Source of the DNA: BAIKAL-G1 sp943369525
Lineage (GTDB): Bacteria > Cyanobacteriota > Cyanobacteriia > PCC-6307 > Cyanobiaceae
Direction of reading: 5' to 3'
Length of the DNA: 64,000 nucleotides
NCBI GenBank assembly: GCA_943369525.1
Contig: CALRNL020000006.1
Span: 116,375-180,374, forward strand
This document shows positions 54,698 through 63,408 of the stretch, piece after piece. Below the pieces are notes generated by a model. It worked only from the letters and a program-made list of their open reading frames with translations. It made no database searches and was not told where the DNA came from. The position numbers and the translations under genes are program-made. Each line of letters starts with the position of its first letter. Positions within the stretch are counted from its first letter, which is position 1.

Positions 54698-55207
54698 ATG
54701 TTAGTTCTCAATCGCTCGCTGCGCGTAGGCGCCGCTGCCCTATCTCTGAGCCTGCTGGCTTCTACAAGTGCTTTGGCAGGGGGTACCACCATGCCCTCTA
54801 AAGACATCGTCGGCACGGCTGTTTCTGCAGGCAACTTTAAGACCCTCACGGCTGCGCTCGAAGCGGCAGGGCTCGTCGAAACCCTAAAGGGGAAAGGGCC
54901 TTTCACCGTTTTTGCTCCCACCGATGAGGCTTTTGCGAAGCTGCCAGATGGCACCGTTAAATCACTTCTGAAGCCGGAGAACAAAAAGAAGCTAACATCC
55001 ATTCTCACGTATCACGTCGTGGCCGGAAACGTGAAAGCCGCCGATGTCATCAAGCTCACGAGCGCCAAGACATTAAATGGTCAGTCGGTCACGATCAAGG
55101 TCGTAGGAGGCAAGGTTTTGATTAACGGCGCTACCGTCGTCAAGGCCGACATCGCAGCGACAAACGGCACAATTCACGTCATTGATACCGTACTGATGCC
55201 AAAGTGA
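54698..55207 (+). CDS. Secreted fasciclin-domain protein
   Basis: A 169-residue protein with a signal peptide (LRVGAAALSLSLLASTSALA) and one complete FAS1 domain. The H1/H2 motifs of the family are seen: KGPFTVFAPTDEAFAKLPDG, and LTSILTYHVVAGNVKAADVI, with the ending NGTIHVIDTVLMPK. FAS1 domains mediate adhesion at cell surfaces. Codon usage is more AT-tolerant than in its neighbours, and it sits between gene-poor stretches, so recent acquisition is possible. Confidence 0.9.
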   Translation: MLVLNRSLRVGAAALSLSLLASTSALAGGTTMPSKDIVGTAVSAGNFKTLTAALEAAGLVETLKGKGPFTVFAPTDEAFAKLPDGTVKSLLKPENKKKLTSILTYHVVAGNVKAADVIKLTSAKTLNGQSVTIKVVGGKVLINGATVVKADIAATNGTIHVIDTVLMPK

Positions 55208-55982
55208 TCTGCTGTTAGGCGGATTGAACGGGTGCCGCACTTCGTCTGTGGCACCCCAACGAACGGCTTCGTCTGACCCCCATGGCAGCACCAGCAACAG
55301 CAGGCGGTTCTCCTCAGGGTCTAGTAGCCAGGCCTAGGCACCGATCGGTTGCTTGCGCCGCAGAATCTGCATAGAGGCGCCCAGCTCAAGGGACCATGGT
55401 GATAAAGATGTTAAGTAGTGCAATGGTGCCCGTTCCCACCACCTAACGTTGCAAAACGAGGTCGAGGCGACCCTGCTGGTGGGGCTGCGGCCGGCCATCA
55501 AACCAGACCGGTCAATCTCCAGGCCCCCGTTGAGTTGTGGCCGGAGTTTGATCTGCGATGAAGACAACATCGTCGCCTTTGGTCTTTGAGGATTCCCCTA
55601 CTGACTCCCCATCCGGCGCCTTTACTCCTTCATCAGAGGCCTCGACCGGGGCTAAGCGAGTCCAAGCCCTGCCACTGGCCCTAGGGCGTCAGGCACCGGG
55701 CGCGCTTTTCAAGGGGATCCGCAGGGGGATGGCTGCTTCGTCAGGCTGCCGCCCCCGCTGGTCAGATAGCCAGCCTGCTCCTCCTGCTCTCCCATCCAGC
55801 CTTCCAGGGTCCGGCGCAGCTCAGCACCCGGCTGTAGCCGCAATGGAACCACTTTTATGGAGTTGCTGCCTCCACCAGGGCCTGGTTCTGCTCCACCCAA
55901 GCCAACTGGGCTAGGGCCTCACTGATCGCAGGCCAGTTGACCAGCCCATTGGGGCGAATTTGCAGTGGCGATCGGGGGAAGG
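55208..55982. other. 775-base gene-poor stretch containing a decayed fragment
   Basis: No intact gene is supported. The only recognisable piece is a DUF296/PPC-like N-terminal fragment on the minus strand near 55735-55855, listed separately. Several small frames are random-looking. Confidence 0.4.
55709..55900 (-). pseudogene. N-terminal fragment of a PPC (DUF296)-domain protein
   Basis: On the minus strand the frame contains IKVVPLRLQPGAELRRTLEG followed by AGYLTSGGGSLTK, the start of the plant- and prokaryote-conserved PPC (DUF296) domain. It breaks off after about 45 matching residues; the following residues (QPSPCGSP) are not family-like and the frame ends. The remaining roughly 80 residues of the domain are missing in all frames I looked at. 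The call is based on pattern memory, so moderate. Confidence 0.45.
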
Positions 55983-57062
55983 TCAGGGGCACTGCTGGCG
56001 CATCAGCAACGCCGCCTCCACCGTGAGGCCCGGACCGAAGCCCAAAGCCAGGCATGGCCCGGAGCCGGCCCTCGTGCGCAGCCGCTCCAAGATGAACAGA
56101 ATCGTTGCTGACGACATGTTGCCGAACTGGCTCAACACCTCGGTGGACAGATCGATCTGAGCTGCTTGCAAAGCGGCGCTCTCAAGCACCGCCCGCAGGA
56201 TGCGAGGGCCGCCGGGGTGGACGGCCCAGGTTTCCACCTCAGGCAACGCCAAGCCCTGGCTAGCCAGCCAGTGATCCAGCCATGGACGTAGGTGGGCGGC
56301 GATGCGGCTGGGGACCTGGGACGAAAGGAGCATCGAAAAACCGTGATCTTCAATGGTCCAGCCCATCAGGTCTTCGGTGCTGGGGAGCACCGTCGATGCC
56401 GAGGCAACCAGCTGCAGGCCGCTTGTTTTGCCCGTGCTGCCACCACTGCCCCCACAAGCCACCTCGCACCCCACAGCGACCACCGCACCAGCGCCATCGG
56501 CAAAGAGGGCGTTGGCCACGATGTGGTCGGGATTCCAGCCCTCCTGCAGGTGCAGGCTGCACAGCTCCACCGCACACAGCAGCACGCAGGCCCTGGGATC
56601 GGCCTCCACAAACGCCCGCGCCACCCGCAAGCCGTTGAAAGCCCCATGGCAGCCCATGAAGCCCACGTGGGTGCGGGCCACATCCACGGGTAAGGGCAGG
56701 CTGGCGATCAGGGCCAGGTCGAATCCCGGCGCGCCGAAGCCCGTGCAGGACACGGTGATCAGATGGGTGATCGCGCTGGCCTCAATGCTGGCATCATCGA
56801 GAGCCCGGCGGGAAGCGCGTTGGGCCAAATCCAGGGCCGCCGGCTGGTAGCGCCGCATGCGCTCAGCCGTGGTGGGGTTGGGGGAAACCGAAGGGGGAAT
56901 GCAATGGCGGTGGGTCACCCCCGAGCGCTGGTAAATCCGCTCCAGCAGGCGCTGTTGGCGGGGGCTGGCAGTGGCCATCTGCGGTGCAAGGGCCAAGGCT
57001 TCTGCCTGGCTGAGCCGCCCCTGGGGCACCGCGGTGCCAAGACCAATCACGGACAAGGGCAT
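55983..57062 (-). CDS. Type III polyketide synthase (alkylresorcinol-type)
   Basis: A 359-residue chalcone-synthase-like enzyme. The catalytic triad is visible: C138 in GFMGCHGAFNG, H282 in AVHPGGPRIL and N315 in FGNMSSAT. It would condense a fatty acyl starter with malonyl-CoA to alkylresorcinols or alkylpyrones. It is the third gene of a minus-strand unit preceded by an FAD oxidoreductase (stop and start six bases apart) and a methyltransferase, matching the gene set reported for hierridin-type alkylresorcinols of picocyanobacteria. The exact product cannot be read from sequence. Confidence 0.9.
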   Translation of the reverse strand: MPLSVIGLGTAVPQGRLSQAEALALAPQMATASPRQQRLLERIYQRSGVTHRHCIPPSVSPNPTTAERMRRYQPAALDLAQRASRRALDDASIEASAITHLITVSCTGFGAPGFDLALIASLPLPVDVARTHVGFMGCHGAFNGLRVARAFVEADPRACVLLCAVELCSLHLQEGWNPDHIVANALFADGAGAVVAVGCEVACGGSGGSTGKTSGLQLVASASTVLPSTEDLMGWTIEDHGFSMLLSSQVPSRIAAHLRPWLDHWLASQGLALPEVETWAVHPGGPRILRAVLESAALQAAQIDLSTEVLSQFGNMSSATILFILERLRTRAGSGPCLALGFGPGLTVEAALLMRQQCP

Positions 57063-57068
57063 GGTCGA

Positions 57069-58262
57069 TCAGTCCGTCAAGCAGGGCAAGCTGGGCCGCT
57101 GCGCAAGCCCAATCATGGAACTGGTGATCGCGGGGAAGGTTGCAGCCAGCCTCGAGAGTGCCCAGGTGGCCCGAGGGTTCCGCAAAATCAAAGCGAGCGC
57201 TCGACAGAAACCCTGGCGCTGGCTCACCCAGCGGTGGTGACGGCGCCGCCAATCCGCCTCGATGGCGCCATCCCAATGCTCCAGTCCGCGCAACACCAGG
57301 GGCAGGGCCGCCAAGGAGGAGGTCAGGGCCCAGCCCATGCCTTCGCCGGTAAAGGGCTCCACGTAGCCGGCGGCGTCCCCAAGCAGCAGCAGACGGTGCC
57401 CCGCCAAGGGGCTGGTGCGGCGGCTCAGGGCTGCGGTGAGCTGCCAGGCCGCCCCTTCCAGGCCGGACGGGGCGGCAAAGCCCGCTTCCGTGAGGATCGC
57501 CTGGCAGGCAGCGGCCGCACCGCCGCTGGAACGCAACATGGGCGGATCGAATGCACAGGCCAGGTTGATCTGGCCCCCTTCCACCCGAACCAATCCCACA
57601 TAGCCGCCACGGCCCACGGCCATCTGCAGAACCCCTGGCGGAGGCCCGCCACCTTCACCAGGCAACACACAACCGGCTCCAACCCGGCTGAGCGGATCAA
57701 TGCTGCTGGTGATCTCCACCTCGCCATCCAGGCAGCGGTGGGTGAGGCCCGCCGCGATTAACACCACCTTGGCGCTGACCATCCGCCGGACGGCACCGGT
57801 TTGCAGCTTCACCTGCCGATGGGGATCCAGGCCAGCGGTGGCGGCGCCCAGTACGGCCCGGGTGCCCGTCAGGACCGTGGCACCGGCAGCTCCAGCCGCT
57901 TGCACCAGCGCCTGATCCAATCGGGCCCGGGACAGAACCTGGCCAGAGCCCAGGGCGATCGGGCTCACCAAACCAGCCACCCCCAGCTCCAGCGACCCCA
58001 AGGCAGTGCCACCCTGGCCCACCACCAGCCCATCAAGGCCAGCGGCCTCAAGGGCTGCCAGGGCCTGGGGGCTGAGGCAGGCCCCACAGACTTTCCAGCG
58101 CGGAAAAACCCGCTGCTCTACCAACAACACCCGCACGCCGCGACGGGCGAGGCCATGGGCCGCCAAGGCGCCGGCCAGTCCAGCGCCGACCACAACCACA
58201 TCCCAGTCGGACGCGATCGTCCCTGGCAGGGCCAGGGGCATGGGCTCAGGGGCTGGGGGCAT
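57069..58262 (-). CDS. FAD-dependent oxidoreductase (geranylgeranyl reductase/UbiH-like family)
   Basis: A 397-residue flavoprotein monooxygenase-like enzyme. FAD-binding motifs are DWDVVVVGAGLAGALAAHGL and VLLVEQRVFPRWKVCGACLS near the N-terminus, and HRLLLLGDAAGYVEPFTGEG later. The RPxKxCGACLSP signature with two cysteines resembles geranylgeranyl reductase-type proteins. In this cluster it likely hydroxylates or otherwise oxidises the aromatic product of the PKS. The start at 58262 overlaps the preceding methyltransferase by 17 bases; 58241 is an alternative. Confidence 0.83.
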   Translation of the reverse strand: MPPAPEPMPLALPGTIASDWDVVVVGAGLAGALAAHGLARRGVRVLLVEQRVFPRWKVCGACLSPQALAALEAAGLDGLVVGQGGTALGSLELGVAGLVSPIALGSGQVLSRARLDQALVQAAGAAGATVLTGTRAVLGAATAGLDPHRQVKLQTGAVRRMVSAKVVLIAAGLTHRCLDGEVEITSSIDPLSRVGAGCVLPGEGGGPPPGVLQMAVGRGGYVGLVRVEGGQINLACAFDPPMLRSSGGAAAACQAILTEAGFAAPSGLEGAAWQLTAALSRRTSPLAGHRLLLLGDAAGYVEPFTGEGMGWALTSSLAALPLVLRGLEHWDGAIEADWRRRHHRWVSQRQGFCRALALILRNPRATWALSRLAATFPAITSSMIGLAQRPSLPCLTD

Positions 58263-58983
58263 TTCGGCTCCAGGAGAGCAGGAAACGCTCGGGCCAGAAA
58301 CGGCTGATCTGCGCTCCCGCCAGGCCAGCGGCGGCGGCCAGATGGGCCACTTCTTCCAGCTGAAAGGCACCCCCCACCGAGAGGGGACCATCAATGTGCA
58401 CGATCGGGGAGCGGCTCAGCAACCGGGTGCCGATCCAGGTGAGCACCAGATCGAGGTGGCTGCGGATTAGATCGTGAACCAACAGCTGATCGAGGGTGGC
58501 AGCGGCCATGGAGCGCAGGAGGGTTTCGGCATCGGACTCTTTGAGGTGATGCAAAAACAGTGACGAGGTGATCAGGTGATAGCCGCTGGGAAGGGGTGCA
58601 GCGATGGCATCGGCCTGGAAGAAGTGGGCCTCGATGCCCTCAACCTGAGCCGCTGCGCTGGCGAGGGCGACGGCTTCCTCGCTGAGGTCACAACCGTGCA
58701 CCTCGAGATCAATGCCCTCTCGCCGGCCCAGGCGACTGATGGCCCGCACCGTGTCGCCCCCACCGCAGGCCACATCCAGGATGCGCAACCGCCGTGAAGG
58801 GTAAAGGCCTGCCAGGCGACGGATGGCGGGGAAAAAGCAGCTGGTACTGCGGGTCAACGCGTTGATCCGAGCGAGGCCAAGCAGGGCCGCCTGGTGGTCC
58901 TGGGGATCAAGGCCAGGCTGATCCATCACCTCGGGCCTCAGCTGCCGCTGGGCTAGCTGGCTCCACAAGACGGGTAGGGGCAC
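58246..58983 (-). CDS. SAM-dependent methyltransferase
   Basis: A 245-residue class I methyltransferase from a GTG start at 58983. The SAM-binding motif LRILDVACGGGDTVRAISRL is at residues about 46-65, followed by GCDLSEEAVALASAAA and LITSSLFLHHL. It likely O- or C-methylates the polyketide. The GTG start was preferred because sequence upstream in this frame is not conserved-looking; the ATG at 58926 (MDQPGLDP) is the alternative. It opens the operon methyltransferase, FAD oxidoreductase, type III PKS. Confidence 0.82.
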   Translation of the reverse strand: MPLPVLWSQLAQRQLRPEVMDQPGLDPQDHQAALLGLARINALTRSTSCFFPAIRRLAGLYPSRRLRILDVACGGGDTVRAISRLGRREGIDLEVHGCDLSEEAVALASAAAQVEGIEAHFFQADAIAAPLPSGYHLITSSLFLHHLKESDAETLLRSMAAATLDQLLVHDLIRSHLDLVLTWIGTRLLSRSPIVHIDGPLSVGGAFQLEEVAHLAAAAGLAGAQISRFWPERFLLSWSRNAPSP

Positions 58984-59097
58984 CGTCAGGGCTGCCTGGA
59001 GAGTTGCTGCCGTCGGCTCCAAACAGCTCCCTTGGGTATGTCGGTGTTGCGCCAACCCTAGGAACGCTTGCCCCCTGGCGATTTCTAGGCTGGGGCC

Positions 59098-59496
59098 ATG
59101 GCCAATCCCGCACTCACGCTCCTTTTTGATGGAGCTTGCCCCCTTTGCCGCAGGGAGGTCGAGGCCCTGCGCAGCCGGGATCGGGGCAACGGCCGGATTT
59201 GTTTTGTCGATATCGATGCGCCGGACTACGAGCCCGCCGCCCATGGGGGGATCAGCTACCGTGAGGCCATGGGCCGCATCCATGCCATTGGGGCTGATGG
59301 CCGCGTCATTGTCGACGTGGCGGCCTTCCGGGAGGCCTACAGGCTGGTGGGCCTGGGGTGGCTATACGCCCCCACGACCTGGCCCTTGCTCAAGCCGGTG
59401 GTTGATGGGATCTACGGCCATTGGGCCAATTGGCGCCTCAAGCTCACGGGTCGAGCGGATCTCGAGACCCTTTGTGCGCAACGGGAGGACCGATGA
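59098..59496 (+). CDS. DCC-family (DUF393) thiol-disulfide oxidoreductase
   Basis: A 132-residue protein of the DCC (DUF393) family, a thioredoxin-fold-like group. The name-giving motif is DGACPLCRREVEAL (D11, C14 and C17). The helical remainder contains ISYREAMGRIHAIGADGRVI. Function unknown in general, with redox activity predicted. It is divergent from the methyltransferase gene by 114 bases, so a shared promoter region is likely, but no functional link is shown. Confidence 0.85.
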   Translation: MANPALTLLFDGACPLCRREVEALRSRDRGNGRICFVDIDAPDYEPAAHGGISYREAMGRIHAIGADGRVIVDVAAFREAYRLVGLGWLYAPTTWPLLKPVVDGIYGHWANWRLKLTGRADLETLCAQREDR

Positions 59497-60498
59497 AGGC
59501 ACCCGCTCTGGATCTGGATTTAGGGCTGGGCTGGCTGGCTGGGGCCAGGGAGGGATCGAGACAGCTCAACGGTCGCGCCATGGTTGCCGAGAAACCCAGG
59601 ATGCCCCGGTCCTTCTCGCCCACGAGCAAGGAATCATCGGCATCCAGCCGGAGCGGACCGCCGCGCTGGGTGAGAACGGTGTCGGCATGAACGTAAGGGC
59701 GCCCATGGGCCATCCCTTCGCCCATGGTGCGCAGCCGAAGCGGGCCCCATTCCAACGGCCTTGGCAAGCCCTGCCCTCCTGCCAGCGATTCGAAGGACCC
59801 TTGGATCGGCGGTAACGGGCAGGCCTGAACGGTTCCATCGTCGGCATTCCGCCGGGGTGCTGAACGATCGCCCGTGGCCCCCCGCAGCACCTGAGCAGGT
59901 TGCCTGAAGAACCACCCCCCCCATGAAGAGCCGGTTGGGCCAAGGTCCACCCATCAGGGTCAGCCCCGCCGAGAGTTCCAGATCTCGATGCATCTGCAGT
60001 TCAGGTGCGACAACGGGCACATCGGCGGGCAAGCCCGTAAAAGCTCAGAACCGCTGGAGAGCGGCCTCCTCGCCAGTTGGGGCAACACCGGAACCAATGC
60101 CTAGGTGTATTCAAGATGTCGAATTCCCCGAGTTGGGACTACAGCACCACAACTCGGCGCTGGCCCCGACCCATCCCGCTGACCCCCTCGAGGGCCTGGA
60201 TCTCGGGGTAAGCCCTGGGTAAATGGCAGCTAGCGAAATTACACACCTCAAGCATCCCAATCCTTTGAAAACGGGGAAGCTCTTGGGGTTGGACGCAGTT
60301 AAGCCTGGAACGTCAAGGGACCACTTCAACCCCAATGGCTTCAAAGCTTCCCTCGCCGAAAGCCACCAGGGCGGGTCAAGGAGAGGAATTCAGAGGCCTT
60401 GGGAGGTCACTGCCCAGCCAAAGACCGCAGCAGGCAATGCCTATACCATGGCGCAGACGGTAGGCGCCGATTCGTAGATTTGCGTAGATGCCATTGCC
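59497..60498. other. 1-kb gene-poor stretch with a possible decayed gene
   Basis: No intact gene is supported. On the minus strand, two frames at about 59444-60032 look like one protein: ELSAGLTLMGGPWPNRLFMG in the first frame, and LRTMGEGMAHGRPYVHADTV with GGPLRLDADDSLLVGEKDRG in the other. They could be joined at a run of eight C (59915-59922). No family was recognised, so this is only a possible pseudogene. The rest, 60040-60498, shows nothing. Confidence 0.35.
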
Positions 60499-61665
60499 AT
60501 GGCCCTGTGGGCCGCTTCATTGACTCCTCCAGTTTCCCTGCAGTCCCTCGCCCCAGCTCAAAGCCCCGCGGCAGCTCCCACCTATCCCAGCAAAGCTGAA
60601 CTGCTGGCCTGCCTGCCATTCGAGCTCACCCAGATCAACCCAGCCAAAGCATGGGGAAGCCTGGCCATGTCCTTGGGCTTGTCTTGCCTGGCCTATGGAC
60701 TGGGAACCCTGATCCCCCTGCAACTCAGCGCTGCGCCCCTATGGCTGCTCTACGCCGCAGTCACGGGAACAGTGGCGACAGGTTGCTGGGTCCTTGCCCA
60801 CGAGTGCGGGCACCGTGCCTTCCATCCCAACCCCCGGGTGGAAGCGATGGTGGGATTTGCGCTGCACAGCTTGCTGCTCGTGCCCTATTTCAGCTGGCAG
60901 CGCAGCCATGCGGTGCACCATGCCAACTGCAACCACCTCGAGGCCGGCGAAACCCATGTGCCACCCAGGTCCGATTCCAAGGCGGGACGCGTTGTGGCCG
61001 GGGTCAGGGAGCACCTCGGCCACAACCTCTACGGCGTGGTCTCGCTGTTTACCCACCTGGTGCTGGGTTGGCCGCTCTATCTCCTGTTTGGTGTTGCCGG
61101 TGGCGAAGATTACGGCAGCCCCACGTCCCATTTCACGACATCTAGACCCTTCCGTAACGGTCGGCGTCGCCTGTTTCCCGACTCCTTCGCTCACCTGATG
61201 GTGATCTCCAACCTCGGCCTACTAGCGATGGTGATAGCCCTTGTCCTGGCTTCTATCCAATTCTCCCTAGCCAGGGTGCTGTTGGTGTATGGGCTCCCCT
61301 ATTTGGTGATCAATGCTTGGTTGGTTGCTTACACCTGGTTGCAGCACACTGATACCAACATTCCCCATTTCCCCACCAGCGATTGGAATTGGGCAAAAGG
61401 TGCTTTACAGACAGTGGATCGTCCCTATGGCCCCCTTCTGAACCTGCTGCATCATGGCATCGGCTCAACCCATGTGTGCCATCACATCAACCCCAGAATC
61501 CCCCACTACAACGCCTGGCATGCCAGCGCCTTGCTTAAAAGAGGTTTTCCAGAATTGGTACGCTATGACCCCACCCCTATCCACCAAGCCCTGTGGCGGA
61601 TTGCTACCCGCTGCACCGTAGTGAGCCAAAGGGGCGTGGGTGGTGGCTTTTTCTATCAGTCCTGA
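60499..61665 (+). CDS. desA: Acyl-lipid delta-12-type fatty acid desaturase
   Basis: A 388-residue membrane desaturase. The three histidine boxes are HECGHRAFH, HAVHHANC and HVCHH, the last preceded by LNLLHHGIGSTHVCHHI, as in delta-12/omega-3 desaturases. It introduces a second double bond into membrane acyl chains. An extra HTDTNIPH motif precedes the third box, as in plant and cyanobacterial delta-12 enzymes. The start at 60499 has a Pro/Ala/Ser-rich leader that may be partly untranslated. DesA versus related desaturases is not proven. Confidence 0.83.
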   Translation: MALWAASLTPPVSLQSLAPAQSPAAAPTYPSKAELLACLPFELTQINPAKAWGSLAMSLGLSCLAYGLGTLIPLQLSAAPLWLLYAAVTGTVATGCWVLAHECGHRAFHPNPRVEAMVGFALHSLLLVPYFSWQRSHAVHHANCNHLEAGETHVPPRSDSKAGRVVAGVREHLGHNLYGVVSLFTHLVLGWPLYLLFGVAGGEDYGSPTSHFTTSRPFRNGRRRLFPDSFAHLMVISNLGLLAMVIALVLASIQFSLARVLLVYGLPYLVINAWLVAYTWLQHTDTNIPHFPTSDWNWAKGALQTVDRPYGPLLNLLHHGIGSTHVCHHINPRIPHYNAWHASALLKRGFPELVRYDPTPIHQALWRIATRCTVVSQRGVGGGFFYQS

Positions 61666-62230
61666 CCACCGCCCCAAGGAAACTCTGAGCAAAGCGGATT
61701 GGGGGCGTCCCCCGTGGCTAGGCGACTAGTTCAGCCCAAACTGGGAAATGAGCTAACCGCAGCTCAATGTTGGCATCACAAAACACAAGCCCTTATTGAG
61801 AAGCTCTCCCCATCCACCCACCCCCAGCCGGCCTGCATCGGAACCAATCGCCATTGCCCCAGAACCGGTAGGGCCCCGCAAACAATGTCTCATTTCTCGG
61901 CGGTTATGGCGATCAGGCCGGGGCGCGGCGCGGTCCTTTCCCCAGCCTGCGGGGTGGGAAAGCAAGCGATGTCCCTCGCCGTGTCTTCCATGGCGATTAG
62001 CAAGGCCCCCAGCTGCGAAATCCGCGCCGTGGTGATGCAGGTCTAGCCCGTAGCCGTTGGGCATTGGGGAGGTAATTGGCATCAAGACCTTTGGCAGTGG
62101 GCGCCCCGAAGTCCCCCATCCGGGCTGGACCAACTCGCGCCATTGCCAGGGATGGTGAGACGGCCCAAAGCCCCTGCAGCGGCACCCTGGGTCTTAGTCG
62201 ACTAAGCTAGTTGTAAAGGCATGTCCCCTG
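61666..62230. other. 565-base stretch without a supported gene, carrying the TA-module promoter region at its right end
   Basis: Only random-looking frames are present from 61700 to 62190. The right end contains the 14-base palindrome described separately and the promoter expected for the toxin-antitoxin pair. Confidence 0.35.
62193..62206. promoter_or_regulatory. 14-base palindrome upstream of the antitoxin gene, candidate operator
   Basis: CTTAGTCGACTAAG is a perfect inverted repeat ending 24 bases before the antitoxin ATG. Phd/YefM-type antitoxins repress their own promoter through such palindromes, so it is a good operator candidate. A TAGTTGTAAA segment directly follows. Confidence 0.6.
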
Positions 62231-62476
62231 ATGCGGCAGGTCAACATGCACGAGGCCAAAACCCACCTCTCCCGCCTGGTGGAGGAGGCGGCCGCCGGCC
62301 AGGCCTTTGTGATCTGCAAGGCCGGCAAACCCATGGTGCGGGTCACCCCCCTCGATGACGCAGCCAACCAGCCCCAACCCCGCCGGCTGGGGTTGTTGCG
62401 CGGCCACTGCCAGGTGCCAGACGACTTTGACCAGCTCGCCGCGGCTGAGATCGCCGATCTGTTCGAGGGACGCTGA
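62231..62476 (+). CDS. Phd/YefM-family antitoxin
   Basis: An 81-residue antitoxin. The N-terminal DNA-binding fold reads MRQVNMHEAKTHLSRLVEEA followed by GQAFVICKAGKPMVRVTP, the Phd/YefM pattern, and the C-terminal Asp/Glu-rich part (DDFDQLAAAEIADLFEG) would wrap the toxin. It starts 24 bases after the palindrome, and its stop is eight bases before the toxin gene, typical of a toxin-antitoxin operon. Confidence 0.9.
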   Translation: MRQVNMHEAKTHLSRLVEEAAAGQAFVICKAGKPMVRVTPLDDAANQPQPRRLGLLRGHCQVPDDFDQLAAAEIADLFEGR

Positions 62477-62484
62477 ATCGGGCT

Positions 62485-62877
62485 ATGCGCTTGCTCCTTG
62501 ACACCCACCTGCTGGTCTGGGCCATGGGCGAACCGGAGCGTTTGCCCGCCGGTTGCGCCGCCATGCTGGAAGACCCCAGCAACAGCCTGGTCTATAGCGT
62601 CGCCAGCCTCTGGGAGCTGGTGCTCAAGCAGGCCATGGGCCGGCCCGATTTCAACCTGGAGCCCAGCCTGTTGCGCCAGGCCCTGCTCGGCGGTGGCTGG
62701 CAGGAACTGCCCATCGACGCCAGCCATACCCTGGCCGTTAGCCAGCTGCCGCCCCTGCACCGGGACCCCTTTGATCGGCTTCTCCTAGCCCAAGCCCAGA
62801 TGGATGGCTTGCTGTTGCTGACGGCCGATAGCCAGCTTTCGCTCTACCCGGGACCCGTGCGCTACATGGCTGGTTAA
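62485..62877 (+). CDS. vapC: PIN-domain toxin (VapC-like ribonuclease)
   Basis: A 130-residue PIN-domain toxin. Acidic catalytic residues are in the expected places: D6 in LLLDTHLLVWA, a Glu in SLWELVLKQ, and Asp residues in HRDPFDRLLLAQA and TADSQL. VapC proteins cleave specific RNAs (often initiator tRNA or rRNA). It is directly downstream of the antitoxin (eight-base gap), so the pair is a complete type II module. The target is unknown. Confidence 0.9.
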   Translation: MRLLLDTHLLVWAMGEPERLPAGCAAMLEDPSNSLVYSVASLWELVLKQAMGRPDFNLEPSLLRQALLGGGWQELPIDASHTLAVSQLPPLHRDPFDRLLLAQAQMDGLLLLTADSQLSLYPGPVRYMAG

Positions 62878-62956
62878 ACACAAGAAGGTCACTATGGGAA
62901 AAGATGCCGATGGAAAAATCCCAGCTCTCCCGATTGATGATCGACAGACTAATCCA

Positions 62957-63274
62957 ATGACTGACTTGATCGCTGTTTACACCACCGTCGCCAATGAGGA
63001 GCAAGCACAGCTACTGGCATCGGCAGCGATCGAGAACAACTTGACCGCCTGCGTGCAGAGCGGACCCATTCGCAGCACCTATCGCTGGCAGGGACAGATC
63101 GAACAGCAGGAAGAAATCAGGTTGCTTTTGAAAACCACTCGAACGGCCTACCCGAAGCTGGAGAAGCTACTGCTGGAGCTCCATCCCTACGAACTCCCAG
63201 CCATTTTTGCCGTGCCAGTCTGCGATGCATCTGGCGCCTACGCAAAATGGGCACGGGGAGCTTGCCTTGAATAG
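62957..63274 (+). CDS. cutA: CutA1-like divalent cation tolerance protein
   Basis: A 105-residue CutA1 trimer-forming protein. Family segments are VYTTVANEEQAQLLASAAIE, AACV-like NNLTACVQSGPIRSTYRWQG, and LHPYELPAIFAVPVCDASGA with the conserved HPYELP. The ATG at 62957 was chosen by the family start (MTDLIAVYTTV); the upstream ATG at 62894 adds a hydrophilic leader. The role is copper and other metal tolerance in Escherichia coli, less clear in cyanobacteria. Confidence 0.9.
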   Translation: MTDLIAVYTTVANEEQAQLLASAAIENNLTACVQSGPIRSTYRWQGQIEQQEEIRLLLKTTRTAYPKLEKLLLELHPYELPAIFAVPVCDASGAYAKWARGACLE

Positions 63275-63408
63275 ACTTACAATCAGTGCGCCAATCATGG
63301 CTTATTGAGCCAATCCTCTCGCAAGAGAGGTCACCGCGACTCAAACAGTGCAATGATCAATACGCTCCAGCCATTGGCACAGCTCTTCGGAAGAGAACCT
63401 CCCATCGT

